From Atherix ibis (Eukaryota; Arthropoda; Insecta; Diptera; Athericidae): a stretch of DNA of 64,000 nucleotides. Made by a program: the position numbers and the translations under genes. Shown one piece after another: positions 9,660 to 20,819 of the stretch. Within the stretch, counting starts at the first letter, position 1, and every line of letters begins with the position of its first letter. Location of the stretch: contig OY282605.1 in the NCBI GenBank assembly GCA_958298945.1, forward strand, positions 32,590,811 through 32,654,810, given 5' to 3'. The notes below the pieces were generated by a model, which was given only the letters and a program-made list of their open reading frames with translations, was not told the origin of the DNA and did not search any database.

Positions 9660-10730
9660 GACGTATTCACCGAACAAAAAAAAGACCCTTATCGATGAAG
9701 AATTTTTTGTCCTCGAAAAATCAGCATTAAAAACCCGTGGTTCTAGCACCTAATCGATGTGGCCTATCTCGAGTGCAATTTTCACGCATTTCATGTTTGT
9801 GAGACAATAAATAATGCAAAATGGCATATCTAAACAAATGTCACTTTCGACGACATAATACGTTTGACAGCTGTCAAATGACAGGTCTGTATTTTCCTAT
9901 TCGCGAAATGTATAAACATTTATTAGAGGAAATATCAAAGACCCTTTGTTTTTTGTATTCAATTTCCAGGCGGTTATTTTTAACAAAATGTTCAAATCTA
10001 AACTTAATACTAAACATAATAATAGATGTTATTAAAAAAAATGTTTTAAACAATACTTTTTTCTAATTTTTGTCTTTGTGGAGATTTATTAAAATATTTT
10101 GTATAAAATGTATCGGTATACCTAAGAAAAAGGGGACACTTTCTTGAATTCAAAGATTTTTTTATGGAAATCATGATCAATATATGTTTTATGATCATTT
10201 TTTTTTTTGAATTATTGACGGAAAATAAAAATCTAATTTTGAACAGCAATAACTGAAAAATAGCCTTTTTTTAAATATTTCCTTTAAAATATCCTAAATA
10301 ACCGTTTGTTTGAAATAAGGGGTCTTTTTTTTAAATATTTTCTATTTCAACATCCAAACTAACCGTATATTAATCACCTATCAAACGAATCCATATTTAT
10401 TTGGTTTGATATACAACTTAGAAGGGATAATTTTTTATTTGCTTAAAAATATCATGTTGTAAATAATTTTGAAAACAGCTGGTACCTCTCCGAAGGGCTG
10501 AAAATAGATAACCTTCTTTCAACAAAACAAATTTTTAGACGATTTAAACCCCTGTTGAATTTTTTTTTTGACGGATATTAGTAAACGAAACATTTACCTG
10601 AATATCAATTCCATTTGAAATGATCCTTAATTTTTTTTTAAATTAACAATCGAACGTCTCTATTTGGCGTCAATAATAATAAAAAAAATATTTCAATAAA
10701 TTTTAAGGATTAGTTTTTTTTTTAAATTTA
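9660..10730. other. Intron sequence, nothing recognised
   Basis: AT-rich. The short ORFs on both strands lack coding character and match no recognised family. Confidence 0.4.
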
Positions 10731-10789
10731 TTTTTATAGTCATTTATAGTCTACAGGAAAACTCAGGACATTTACCAACAATTGAAAGC

Positions 10790-10870
10790 GCTACCCTAGC
10801 TATCTCACTAGCTGAGTTCGAACTTAAAACCACTGCGTACTAGTAAGCCACAGACATCCATGGTACCAGA
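10790..10870 (-). repeat. Possible tRNA-derived SINE fragment
   Basis: On the minus strand AGTTCGAACTC (10814-10824) approximates an RNA polymerase III B box (GGTTCGANNCY), preceded by tggcttactagtacgcagtgg, which vaguely resembles an A-box region. No 3' tail or second copy was found, so this is a weak call. Confidence 0.2.
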
Positions 10871-10879
10871 AACCAAATG

Positions 10880-11800
10880 ATCCACAAGAAATGTTCCATT
10901 ACAATTATAAATCTGCATTTAAAAAAAATTTCCTCTAATAACTAGACTAAATATTTGATTTTATATTTTATATATAAAAATTTTATTTAAATGCGAAATT
11001 ATTACCAAATTTTCTAATAAATATTTTTATCTATAAATTAAAATTATCCAAAAAATATTTTCTGATGAATGAAATGAAGTTGAGGTGTGGGGCTCTGTCG
11101 CTGCCGCTGGGATTTAATTCAATGTCAGTCGGTAAATGACGTGATAATTACCTTCACCTCCACCTGATATTGAAATTTTAGCAAAAATTAAAAGCAGACA
11201 TTTACGAATAGACAATTTTCTATGGAAAGAATTGAGTATTGGATTGTGTAAATATTTTGCTGTGAAATTAATTTTAAAAATAATTCGTTGTTTTTATTGT
11301 ATTTAAAAAAAAATGTCTCCATTAACTGATAGAGGTGATGTTCTCTTATATTTAGTGACTGACTAACTAGATTCTATAATATAATTTTATTTGCCTTTTA
11401 TTTAAAAAACCCAATAGACCTTATCAGATAAGTAGTTGGGGCTACTCTCATCTCTTGAAGTATGTACTCACAAATAACTTAAAGGCAATTAATCTTAACT
11501 AATTACCATATTAAAAATAAAGTTTTCCTGTCACGATTAATACTATTTAAGATGGAGTAATACTATTAGTAATAGGGGGAATTTTTCTTATTAATTTAAT
11601 TCATACTATTCAACAACAAAAAAGAAGGTTAGTAACCTATTTCGTGTACAAGTGTGCTTATTTAAATTTATTAGAAAGGAAAGTTATTTTTTTTTTAAAT
11701 TTTTTTATATACTTTCAACAACAGAAATATTCTATCAAGCAGATATTATGACAAAAATACTATAATAACAGGTAAAAAACTATTAATAATGAAAAATATT
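10880..11800. other. Intron sequence, nothing recognised
   Basis: AT-rich. A moderately GC-richer stretch near 11080-11160 has no reading frame or motif that I recognise. Confidence 0.4.
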
Positions 11801-11801
11801 C

Positions 11802-11942
11802 CAATTTCCTCTCACTATAAAAAGTTTCATCCAGTATTTTTCTAGTAAATGCGACATTTTAATGTTATTTTAGACGAGTGCTTATGGGATAGATAACAGA
11901 AGAGAGGATAATAATGAAACTTTTTATAACGAGAAGAAATTG
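11802..11942. mobile_element. MITE-like inverted-repeat element, 141 bp
   Basis: Arms 11802-11830 and 11914-11942 are 29-nt reverse complements with three mismatches, separated by 83 nt without coding potential. The size and symmetry suit a miniature inverted-repeat element. Target-site duplication is unclear in this AT-rich context, and a further copy of the right arm begins at 11989 in a local tandem duplication. Confidence 0.35.
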
Positions 11943-12059
11943 TAATATTGAAATAAAGTGTAGTACAAATTTCTACTCTGTTCGGTAATTTTATAACGAG
12001 AGGAAATTGAATTTAGTCCCTCCTTAAAGTGCAGTACAAGTTTCTACTCTGTTCGGTAA
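11922..12059. repeat. Tandem duplication, ~67-71 bp unit, two copies
   Basis: Copies at 11922-11988 and 11989-12059, both starting ttttataacgag and ending ctactctgttcggtaa, with a small indel and base changes between them. Confidence 0.85.
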
Positions 12060-12118
12060 TTACACGACCCTATAGAGTGTAATAAGGGTAATTACACGAC
12101 CCTATAGAGTGTAATAAG
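12055..12118. repeat. Perfect 32-bp tandem duplication
   Basis: Two identical 32-bp units, 12055-12086 and 12087-12118, each beginning ggtaattacacgaccc. It directly follows the preceding ~70-bp duplication, so this spot has been tandemly duplicated at least twice. Perfect identity implies the second event is recent. Confidence 0.95.
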
Positions 12119-12379
12119 TAAAGCTGTTCTTTTGTAGTGCGTTATGAAAAATGGAACAGCGCAATTTGCAGCCATAAATTTTTTGTTAGGTTTGGTGAAT
12201 CTAAGGATTGGACTTACGAAACGTTCCAACGAGCCTGTGGGGAACATTCCTTATAAAGAGTATAAGTTTTTGGATGTTTTAAGAAGAGTGGTATGTTTTT
12301 TATTTTGTTGAAATAAAACAAAAAAGAAATGTGACAAAATAAAATTGATTATTTTATTTTGTAGTATAATCAATGGAAT

Positions 12380-13390
12380 TATGTTCTGAAAATAGCATTA
12401 ATCAAATCCAAACAGATAGTTCCAATTTTCGACCCTATTGTCCGGTCTTAAATTCACGTATTTGACGTTCAATATTCAATATTGACTTAGACCAATAACT
12501 TTAAATAACCTCACAAGAAGAAGTCCAAAGGTTTTAAATCGCAACTTCTTGGAGGCCATTGCACATCTGTATTTCTTCAAATTGCAATTAATTGATTGTG
12601 GCATGGGCTGTGTGGCTTATTAAAGCCCACATATTTGTTAAATGAATATCTTCCAATCGAGGTTATCATCGATCTGCACCACTCACCATTAACAGTAACG
12701 GTAAATCCTTTCTTATTTTTAAAATTAATAAGGACCGATGATGCCACCATGCCATAAAAGACACCAAACGGTCGCTTTTTCGGAATAAAAACTGTCTTTT
12801 TGTTGTGGATTAGCTTCAACCCAATAACGAAGATTTTGTTTATTCGCCGATCTAGAGAGATGAAAATACACCTCATCTGACGAGATGATTTGTTTTGGAA
12901 ATATCAGCTTTATTTTCAAGTTGTTCCAGAGCAAAATCAGTAAATTCACAACTTTGGCGATGGTCCAACGGCTTAAATTCCATCCTTAAGCCGTTGGACC
13001 ATCGCCAAAGTAAGCCCAAATCTAACCGCCAAAGTAAGCGCAAATCTAACAGTAAAATACGCCACGTTGTTGTGAAATGTTGAGAACGCCTTGAAATTGA
13101 TAAATTTGGTGATCGGCATCAATATTCTCGGTACTTCGACCGGACCTTTGTCTTAATAGCATGCGAACATTGTGTAAAGAAAGATTGCGTTCAAAACTTT
13201 TCACTATAATTGCAACATATCTTGCATTGGAAGAAGTGCACGATAAGTTGCAATAAAAGAACGATAATTTTGGTACAAAAACAAAATGAATAATTTCCAA
13301 GCGTCGTGGAGGCGTGTTTTGTTTTGCAGAAATAAATTTCAAACCTTAATAAATATTGTACAAGTGACAGTGACAGAAGATTTTGACAAT
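12380..13390 (-). pseudogene. DD41D (rosa-like) DDE_3 transposase relic, copy 2
   Basis: Minus strand, from high to low coordinates: an N-terminal part with LCTSSNARYVAII-type debris, FKPLDHRQSCEF, SSDEVYFHLSRSANKQNL, RYWVEANPQQ, EKATVWCLLWHGGIIGPY, VTVNGEWCRSMI and VQWPPRSCDLKPLDFFL. FSDE carries the first catalytic Asp and KPLDFF the third. The region around the second Asp is garbled. Multiple stops and frameshifts are present. It is the most complete single copy of this family in the window, and is interrupted by a perfect fold-back duplication (12951-13011). Confidence 0.85.
12951..13011. repeat. Perfect fold-back duplication, 26-bp arms, 9-nt loop
   Basis: Arm 12951-12976 and arm 12986-13011 are exact reverse complements around attccatcc. 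The left arm is the native transposase sequence (encoding KPLDHRQS on the minus strand) and the right arm is its inverted copy. A degenerate short repeat of cgccaaagtaagc(c/g)caaatctaac follows at about 13004-13050. Confidence 0.97.
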
Positions 13391-13399
13391 TCATATATG

Positions 13400-14215
13400 G
13401 TCACACGGTCTATTTCAAAAAAAAGATCACCTTTATTGAAAAATCTCTTATTTTTGAAGGTCTGAGAAGCAGTGGAAAACAAATTTAGCTCAGAAAGGTT
13501 TCCAACATCGAAAACTGGTGAAAATGTGTAATTTTCAAGGAATTATTTATAAAAAAGATTTCTTTTTATAAATAGGATCTTGGAAAGCTCAGAAAAAGTA
13601 TTTTTCCTTACAGATCAGACATTGTAGACAATTAGATACTCCACGGAAAGGGAATCTTGTTGGTTTTATTATCCTCGTTAGACAATATCACAAAATATAT
13701 AAGTAAAAAAAAATGTATATCCTTCCGAGGACAATATTTCTTAAGCAAAAAATTCTGAAACTGCCATTTTAATTGGTGACCACATAATTAATAAAAAAAT
13801 TGTCTGCTCTACATTTTCCGAAAAAAAAATTTTTGAATGTTTTTTATTTTAAATTTTTAATAATTTTAACCATAATTAATTAATAAAAAAGTTTTTCTTA
13901 GATTTAAATTTATTCTCAATAATTTTTTAATGTCATAAATGATAAAGGATTTCAGAAAAATATATTTTTAAAATTCTTAAAATGCAACTTTTACTGAAGA
14001 TAAAGTAAGAACTATTTTTGAAATAAAATGTTATGAATAAAAAACACGATTTGTTGAATATTCTTTGCATGAGGTCAATTTGCAGATTATTCACAATTGT
14101 TGCGGTCGTACGCAAATTAAGTAAAAGTCAAGAAACGAATAACTACGAGCACTTTCGAAGTAGTATCCCACTTTACAGATACTATCACCACTCTTTTTTT
14201 GTTGTTACTATTTTA
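13400..14215. other. Intron sequence, nothing recognised
   Basis: AT-rich. ORFs here are short, Phe/Ile/Asn/Lys-rich and without family resemblance. Confidence 0.4.
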
Positions 14216-14231
14216 ATTCAGTTTAATTTAG

Positions 14232-14450
14232 GCTCAAAGGAACTATCATCCGATGAAGATGCCAGAGCAGTCATTGAAGTCGTCGTCTGACACAATGTCA
14301 AACCGTATAATATCAAAGCGGAGACGATTGGAGTCTTCTTTCTCCGAAAGGCCTTTCTACTTTCACAGTGTAGGCACTCGCAGCAACAACAAAAAAACAA
14401 GCTCTAAGAATCCCTTGTTGGCTGACTCTCAAGCGCTAAGAAGCAAATAA
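14232..14450 (+). other. Possible small exon / 65-codon ORF of unknown nature
   Basis: A pyrimidine-rich stretch ending in tttaatttag (14222-14231) resembles a 3' splice acceptor. The sequence after it is markedly less AT-rich and contains a 65-codon ORF (ATG 14253, stop 14448-14450) with a basic SKRRRLESS patch and a balanced Ser/Lys/Arg/Glu composition. Phase 1 splicing from DIP2 exon 1 would instead use another frame (SKELSSDEDA...) that stops at 14288-14290. Neither frame resembles the expected DIP2 continuation. An AATAAA lies near 14505. It could be a cryptic exon, a decayed gene fragment or chance. Confidence 0.15.
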
Positions 14451-14459
14451 AGATAAGGC

Positions 14460-15980
14460 GACGATGCAATTCAATGCACTGCCAATGATTTGTTATCTTG
14501 TAGAAAATAAAAGTTAATCGACTAGAGTTTCATGGTCTTTTCGTGTCGATGCATAAGAATTTTCTTTTTTCTTTTTTTTTTTTTTTGGTGGCGGGGGGTT
14601 GGTACATACAATTTACCAACAGCGCACACCCAATTCCCTGGATCTGAGGTCTACCAATCGACTTGTGACTCCACAATAAATTCGCGCTGATGATTATGAA
14701 TAGAAAAATTCAAATTCATATTAAAACTATTCCTATTAGCAATCACCTACAACCCCTCTTCCCCCCCCACTCACACCCCTTCGCTTTACAACCCCCACTT
14801 GCGTATTTTTTTTTGGTTTCTTTAATATTTTCTGTACGCAGACTTCTTTTATCAATCAATTCTTGTCAATTAATTTGCACCAAGATCAAAGTTTCGGAAT
14901 CCATGCAGCTTTACTCAAATGCATAAAGGGGGGGGGGGGGAAGTTGGAAAGAGAAGACTTTGGAGTAGATGATCTCTGAAACTAAATTGAAGAGCCAACT
15001 TTGTTCTATCGTCGAACTTTCAATGTTCAATGACCTACGAATGACTGACTAACATCATGCCTAAACTATTGTGATTGGATTTGCAATTTATTGCATTTGA
15101 GCAGCATCAGTGCAATTGTCTGAACAAATGAAAAATCCCAAAGAACTTTTGAATCTTCGTGCTTTCTTTATACTCAAAGAGGGGGGGAAGATGGTAATTT
15201 CCAACTTTTTGTCTTTTCTTCATTTTTTTTTTATCTACAAAAACATTTCTACCAGAAAATCTCATACAATTTATTTTACACTGCAATGTTTTTGCTCAAG
15301 AGCAATCTCAAGGAATCAAGATTCCATGAAGAAGAAAAAAAATCTGCTCCATTTCTACAATAGATGGGAAAAAAAAATTCCAGAAGATTTAATCAAATTC
15401 AGTTTTTTGATTTTTATTTCTTACGAATATATAGAAATGATGGCAAGAAGATAAACTTTTCCCATTTGATATTGGATGATTTTGTTTATTGTGCAATCAT
15501 ATATAAAAATATATATTTTAATCTGTAGACACCCCCCCCCCTCTCCTACTGCAATTTTTTTAAAATAAAGATACTTGCAAATCGAAAAGTTTGAAATAAT
15601 ATGCAAAAAAAATAAATTACTTTGTATGTAAAAAAAGAGATTAATCTGAATTTTCACTGCTTAACAAATTTCCTCATCTTGTGGGGGGGAATTTGCCAAA
15701 AAAAAAGTTCTTATCACAAATCAAAAATGCCAAAAATACACACACAAATGTCTACCTATAATAATGATAAGAAAAATGATAAATCGAGTAAAAGTGTATA
15801 TTGCTTCAGGATAAAATTGATTTTTGCTTACGAACAATAAATATTAGTGGAGGTCCAGGGTAGTTGGGCATTTTTCATTTAGGGAGTCATATACTTTTGC
15901 TTTTATTTAAACGGTAGCAAAATAAAAGTATTCGTTTTTCTTATATAGTTTGAGTAACCACTAAACGAATACTTTCGTAC
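14460..15980. other. Intron sequence with poly-G and poly-C runs, no gene seen
   Basis: AT-rich DNA with C/G homopolymer tracts near 14590-14600, 14760-14770, 14929-14940 and 15531-15541. A 13-bp inverted repeat (15925-15937 with 15963-15975) lies near the end. Plus-strand ORFs of 78 and 114 codons here are low-complexity and unrecognised. Confidence 0.4.
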
Positions 15981-16924
15981 AAAAGAACATCACACCCACT
16001 GTAACAAAATGACGATAACTGGGCAAAAACAGACAAAGAAAAAGCTGAAGTATTTGCTAAACATTTCGTAAATACTTTTGCTCCACATGATGATATAGAA
16101 GACAAATCGCATACTTACAAAATTATCGAAGAACTAATGTTTCCAGTCCCTATGAGTCTTCCTCCCAAAAAAATTTAAACCCTCGGAAATTAAATCTACT
16201 ATTCTGTATCTTCCCAATAAAAAAGCTCCTGTTTATGATCTAATAACAGCTACTATTCTGAAGCAAATTTTCCGAAAAGCTTTCGTTTTAATTATATACA
16301 TTTTTAATAGTATCCTGCGCACAATCTATTTTCCTTTACTCTGGAAATTTTAGTGTCATTAAAACCAAATAAACCCATTAATTCTCCTTACTCTTATAGA
16401 CCTATCAGCCTCTTACCAATCCTTGGTAAGATTTTTGAAAAACTCCTACCAGTCCTAGATAATGAAAAAATTATTATTGATCACCAATTTGGTTTCCCAT
16501 ATGAATACTCCACTATGATCGTGTGTAGCATCCTGGACTTCTCTGGAAACTCAAGAGCTTTCTTCCTTCAACATACTGCCTTATCATAACTCTCCCAACC
16601 TCATTTTCAAATTGCATTTAACTCAGAATCGTCGCAAATATATCCTATTTTAGCCGGAGTCCCAAAAGGTAGTATCCTCGGTCCTATTTTATATAATATT
16701 TATACCCATGACATCTCATCTGATCATTGCTACTTATAATTTTTCAAAAAAACAATTTATCTTCTCTGATATAATCCTTAATTTCGAAAAATAATTTAGC
16801 AAAATTTGAAGTAGATAAGTTTTTTTTTTGTGTAAGATCCCTGAGACAAGAGCTAGAGGTTATTCTATAGTGCCACGATAATGCGACCATTTAGCGACTT
16901 TAGAAAAAGTTTAATTAAATATCA

Positions 16925-17150
16925 GGGTGTCCTAAAGAGTACTCAAGATTTGAATTTGACGCCGTTTTCAATTTTGAATTTGGCGCCAACAGCTGACAGT
17001 TCAAGGTTATTAAAAATTGAGCGCGTTTTCAATGTTGAGCAATATTTTGAAAAATAATAAAGGTTTGGCAACTATATTTCAACATTTTCGTACATAATAT
17101 GGTTGGAATAGTGATTAAACTTCATTAAATTAGCGATCTTAACCACTCTG
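16925..17150 (+). mobile_element. 5' end fragment of a DD41D-family element inside the LINE
   Basis: Contains gggtgtcctaaag, caagatttgaattt, cagctgacagttca and gaggtt-type leader blocks matching the left end seen at 62450-62590, followed by the start of the ORF (agcaatattttgaaaaataat). The rest of the transposase is absent. The LINE reading resumes at about 17153 with a partial repeat of LINE sequence already present at 16702. Confidence 0.6.
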
Positions 17151-17384
17151 GAATACCCATGACATCCCATTTGATCGTAATACTATCTTTGCTACTTATG
17201 CAGACAATACGGCCGTACTTGATATCCATACAAACCCTGACAAAGCTTCTAACAATTTACAATTCCATATCCACAACCTTCAATTCTGGTTTAAGAGATG
17301 GAGAGTGTGAGGGTTAATGAACAGAAGAGTGCTCACATTACTTTCACACTTTGTCAAGGAAAACTTACCCTTTTACTAGGAGTA

Positions 17385-18561
17385 TAAGCTTTAATCCGCT
17401 GTTTGATCATATTTTTTTTTATGGGTTTGATTGACATCTGTCAACATTAATCAGTGCACATTGTCAGCGATTTCCTTAAACAACATACATTTTTCCTTTG
17501 GTAATCATGTCTAGTTTTGTGCCAGAAAAAGAGCATATGTGGGAAGCTCTGCTTTTCTGCTTCAATTTGAAGAAGTCGGCTGCCTAATCGCATCGAATGC
17601 TTATGAAGGCCTATGGTGACAGTCCTTTATCGGAAACAACGTACCGAGATTGGTTTCGTCGGTTCAAAGACGGCAATTTTGACTTGTGGGACAAGAAGCG
17701 TGAAAATCGGCCTAGAAAGGTTGAGGACCATCAATTGCAGGTTCTTTTGGACGAAGACGATACCCAATCTCAAAAAATGCTCGCGGAGCAATTGGGTGTT
17801 ACTCAACGAGCCATTTCCATGCGTCTGCGTACCATGGGGAAGATTGAAAAGATCGGAAAATGGGTGCCGCATGAATTGAACGATAGGTAGATGGAGCGAC
17901 GCCAAAACACATACGAAATCTTGCTCACCAAACAAAAAGAAAGTCATTCCTGCATCGGATTGTGACAGGCGATAAAAAGTGGATATATTTCGAGAATCCT
18001 AAACTTAAGAAATCGTGGGTTGATTCCGGCCAACCATCAACATCTTCCCCAAGACCAAATCGCTTCGGACGGAAGACGATGCTGTGCAGTTGGTGGGATC
18101 AGCAGGGTATCGTCTAGATGTTGAAACATGGTGAAACTGTCAATACCCATCGAAAAAAGGGCGGATTATGAGCAAAGACATGACAAGCTGATTTTCCTTC
18201 ACGACAACGCACCAGCGCACACGTCAAAAATGGTCCGAAACTACTTGGAGACACTCAACTGGGAGGTGCTACCCCACCTCGCTTATTCACCAGACCTGGC
18301 CCCTTCCGACTACCATCTGTTTTCGTCGATGCGCCACGCGCTCGCTGAGCAGCACTTCGATTGTTACGAAGACGTCCGAAAATGGTTTAATGAGTGGTTT
18401 GCCTCGAAAGAGAAGAAATTTTTTTGGCGTGGTATCCACAAATTGCCCGAGAGATGAGAAAAATGTGTAGCTGGCGAGGGCAAGTACTTTGAATAAATTT
18501 GTTTTTGCTTCTTATGAAAAAAACATGTTTTTTTGACTAAAAAACAGCGGATTTAAGCTTA
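17385..18561 (+). mobile_element. Mos1-like mariner (mauritiana-type), inactive
   Basis: Inserted in the LINE between terminal inverted repeats: 17383-17404 (tataagctttaatccgct...) and 18542-18563, nearly perfect inverted partners flanked by TA. The transposase begins MSSFVPEKEHMWEALLFC (ATG 17508), continues SHRMLMKAYGD, YRDWFRRFKDG, AEQLGVTQRAIS, WVPHELN, and ends with LHDNAPAHTS, YSPDLAPSDYHLF and WRGIHKLPER. Second and third Asp are 34 residues apart. Defects: a stop after KKSAA, frameshifts and lost sequence around 17890-18150 including the GDEKW block, and Trp to stop after LPER (EKCVAGEGKYFE continues beyond it to the normal end near 18495). At about 1.18 kb it is roughly 0.1 kb shorter than Mos1. 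Confidence 0.9.
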
Positions 18562-19169
18562 TACACACTTAAATGATTCCACAATATGATAAAGTATATT
18601 ATTTGGGACTTTACCTGAACAATCTATTAACATGGAACCCACATATGTGTATTCGACTAAAAAGAGATGAAGCTAACAGACACTTCTTAGACTACTGGAC
18701 AAACGCTCGAAACTAACAATCAAAAGTAAACTTTTGATATACAATATAATTATAAAACCTATTTGGACTTATGGTATTGAACTTTGGGGTTTAACGAAAC
18801 GTTCCAATTCCTCCTATCGTGTCCAGACCTAACAATCCAAGATCCTGCGTAAAATTGTTGATGTTCGTAACAACGTAATATATCGTGATCTAAATGTTCC
18901 CTTTATTCAGGACCCGCTATCAAAAATTTCACTCCCGTTTATCCTATCATCATAATCCACTTATGAGAGAATTGTCCTGTACTGCCCTCCTCCGAAACAC
19001 TCATTGGAGACTTAAGAGACAATGTCCTAGAGATTTTCTAGAGGAATCTAACTTCCGTTCCGTTAGTTGGAGAAACGCCGACGGGTGTTTACTCCTACTT
19101 CATAATGCACAAGATTGTAAATTAAATCTACTTGTTACAATACAATTGTAGTTGCAGATAAAAAAAAAA

Positions 19170-19770
19170 TATAGTCTGAGTAACCAAAAAAAAATTGATT
19201 TTTGTAAAAAAAAGGAGATTAATTTTATTTTTGGTAGGAAAAATTCTTTTTGTTTTGGATAGTTTGGGTTTATCTCAGGTGTGTAGGCCATATTTTGTTT
19301 GTTTGTGTGTGTTTGTCAGGTGTCTGAAACGAGACCCAGAGGCTATTGTGTATTGTCTCGACTATGAGGTCAGTTGGTGACTTCATATTTCGTGTAGGTT
19401 GGCATTGTCAGCTTTCCTAAAAAAAAAATTAGTTTAAGGGAACAGTCGGGCATTGTTAAATTTTGCAAAGCATATTAATATGCTTAAGACGGTTAAAAAA
19501 AGGGGATTTGAAAAAAATGGCGTTTGATCTTGGATTAGCACAATGTAAGGAGTCATACTCAAAAAGAAATATGGAAAATTGCGAGTTGAATGGCATGAAG
19601 AAAGAGGAGAAAGAAACATCCGAATTCTGAGAAGATTCCCTTTGCTGGTTTTCGGTAAAAAGATGTAGAAAAAAAATCTTTCACTGTTGACCCACTCTAA
19701 TAGCCTACGAATGCCAAAAGATGTTAAATGCTATTTGGTTATAAGATGCACTAAATTCAGACTTACACTA
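19170..19770. other. Intron sequence, nothing recognised
   Basis: AT-rich spacer between two LINE relics. No coding match. Confidence 0.4.
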
Positions 19771-19775
19771 AGAGC

Positions 19776-19884
19776 CTACCCCGCTAGTTGATCAGCCCAC
19801 TCATTACCAAGGATACCAGCATAACCAACATAACCTGGAACCCAACGCATTTCAATTATTTGGTCGCTTAGCAAGTGAGGAGCC
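19776..19884 (-). pseudogene. LINE RNase H domain fragment
   Basis: Minus strand encodes HLLSDQIIEMRWVPGYVG, then AGILGNEWADQLAG and a stop (19776-19778). WVPGHxGxxGNExADxLA is the C-terminal His/Asp region of LINE RNase H domains; here the His is Tyr (GYVG) and there is an extra residue before ILGN. It is a short isolated relic, possibly from the same kind of LINE as 8312-8555. Confidence 0.75.
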
Positions 19885-20378
19885 ATTTTTTTCTGAATTT
19901 TTTACTCTTTAACGTTGAGAGGAAGATGTGGTGGGGTGTGTGTGCATAAATTACCATTTAGTTTTTAATAAGGGAGGAAAATTAAAATAGTCTTAATTAT
20001 GCCTTGAAAAACATTTCCAAAGAAAACTTTCAAGAATTCACATTTTGTGAATCTTTTCAACCACAACGCGACAATGTCTGATTTACAAACAATGTGTGGG
20101 AATTTAAATCGACAAAACGAATCCATTAAGTTTATTGGTCACATGGAGTCGTTACATGGAATCTTGTGGAATTCAGATACATCTAGTCGCTGGTGGTAGG
20201 ACGATGCAATGATGTAATCCGGCGATAATTGCGGGGAAATATTTTTGGTTACAAAGGAATTAGTAGAAGTTGGACTTGCAGCAATCTAAAAGGGTAGTTG
20301 CGAAGCGATTCAATTCGAAATGTATTTTTAATCGAAAGTAAAAATTCCTGTTTATGGCTTGAGAGAAGAAAGAAAATA

Positions 20379-20810
20379 TTGGGTTGTCCGGAAAGTAATT
20401 TCGTTTTTTCCCAACAGAAGTCTTAATTGTATTTTTTCAGTACCAACTTCACACTTAAGCCGCATAATCATATGTATTTTGAGTTGCTTCGATGGGATAT
20501 ACTGCCACAGCCACTATACTCTCCAAACGTAGCACCTTCCGATTATCATTTGTTCCGGTGTCTACAAAATTTTTTAGACGGTAAAACGTTTAATTCAAAT
20601 GAGGATGTTAAAAATCACTTGTATCAGTTTTTTACCATTAAAGAAAAAAAATTTTATGAGCGTGGAATCATGCTACTGCCAGAAAGATGGCAAAGGGGTA
20701 TTGGATCAGATTGGACAATATTTAATTGAATAAAGAATTAATTCACTATAAAAAAAATCGTCTTTCATTTTTATAAAAAAAAAAACGAAATTACTTTCGG
20801 GACAACCCAA
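20379..20810 (+). mobile_element. Internally deleted mariner, 432 bp, near-intact TIRs
   Basis: Left end ttgggttgtccggaaagtaa... and right end ...ttactttcgggacaacccaa are 31-bp inverted repeats with one mismatch, flanked by TA (20377-20378 and 20811-20812). Inside is only the C-terminal third of a transposase (about 20427-20729): LLRWDILPQPLYSPN, VAPSDYHLFRCLQNFLDG, FYERGIMLLPERW, ending near 20729. The first two catalytic Asp residues are deleted, so it can only move with outside transposase. TIR style and C-terminus suit mellifera-type mariners. The well-preserved ends suggest relatively recent movement. Confidence 0.93.
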
Positions 20811-20819
20811 TAATTCCCT

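Larger units (their letters stand above)
15985..19168 (+). mobile_element. Decayed jockey-like LINE, interrupted by two insertions
   Basis: Plus-strand remains of a jockey-like ORF2, clearly related to the better copy at 33157-36800. Readable pieces in order: NWAKTDKEKAEVFAKHF, PSEIKSTI, NKKAP, SYRPISLLPILGKIFEKL (near 16400), HQFGF, AGVPKGSILGPILYNIYTHD (near 16660-16710), then after an insertion THDIPF, TYADNTAV (catalytic YADD changed to YADN) and FWFKRWRV, and after a mariner insertion YLGLYLNN, PIWTYGIELWG, VIYRDLNVPF. The 3' end has a short A-rich tail at about 19159-19168. The 5' endonuclease part is missing. Numerous stops make it dead. Insertions occupy about 16740-17150 and 17385-18561. 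Confidence 0.85.

Noticed and set aside
15925..15975. 13-bp inverted repeat as an additional fold-back
   Set aside because: Arms are short and AT-rich with a 25-nt loop; chance is likely.
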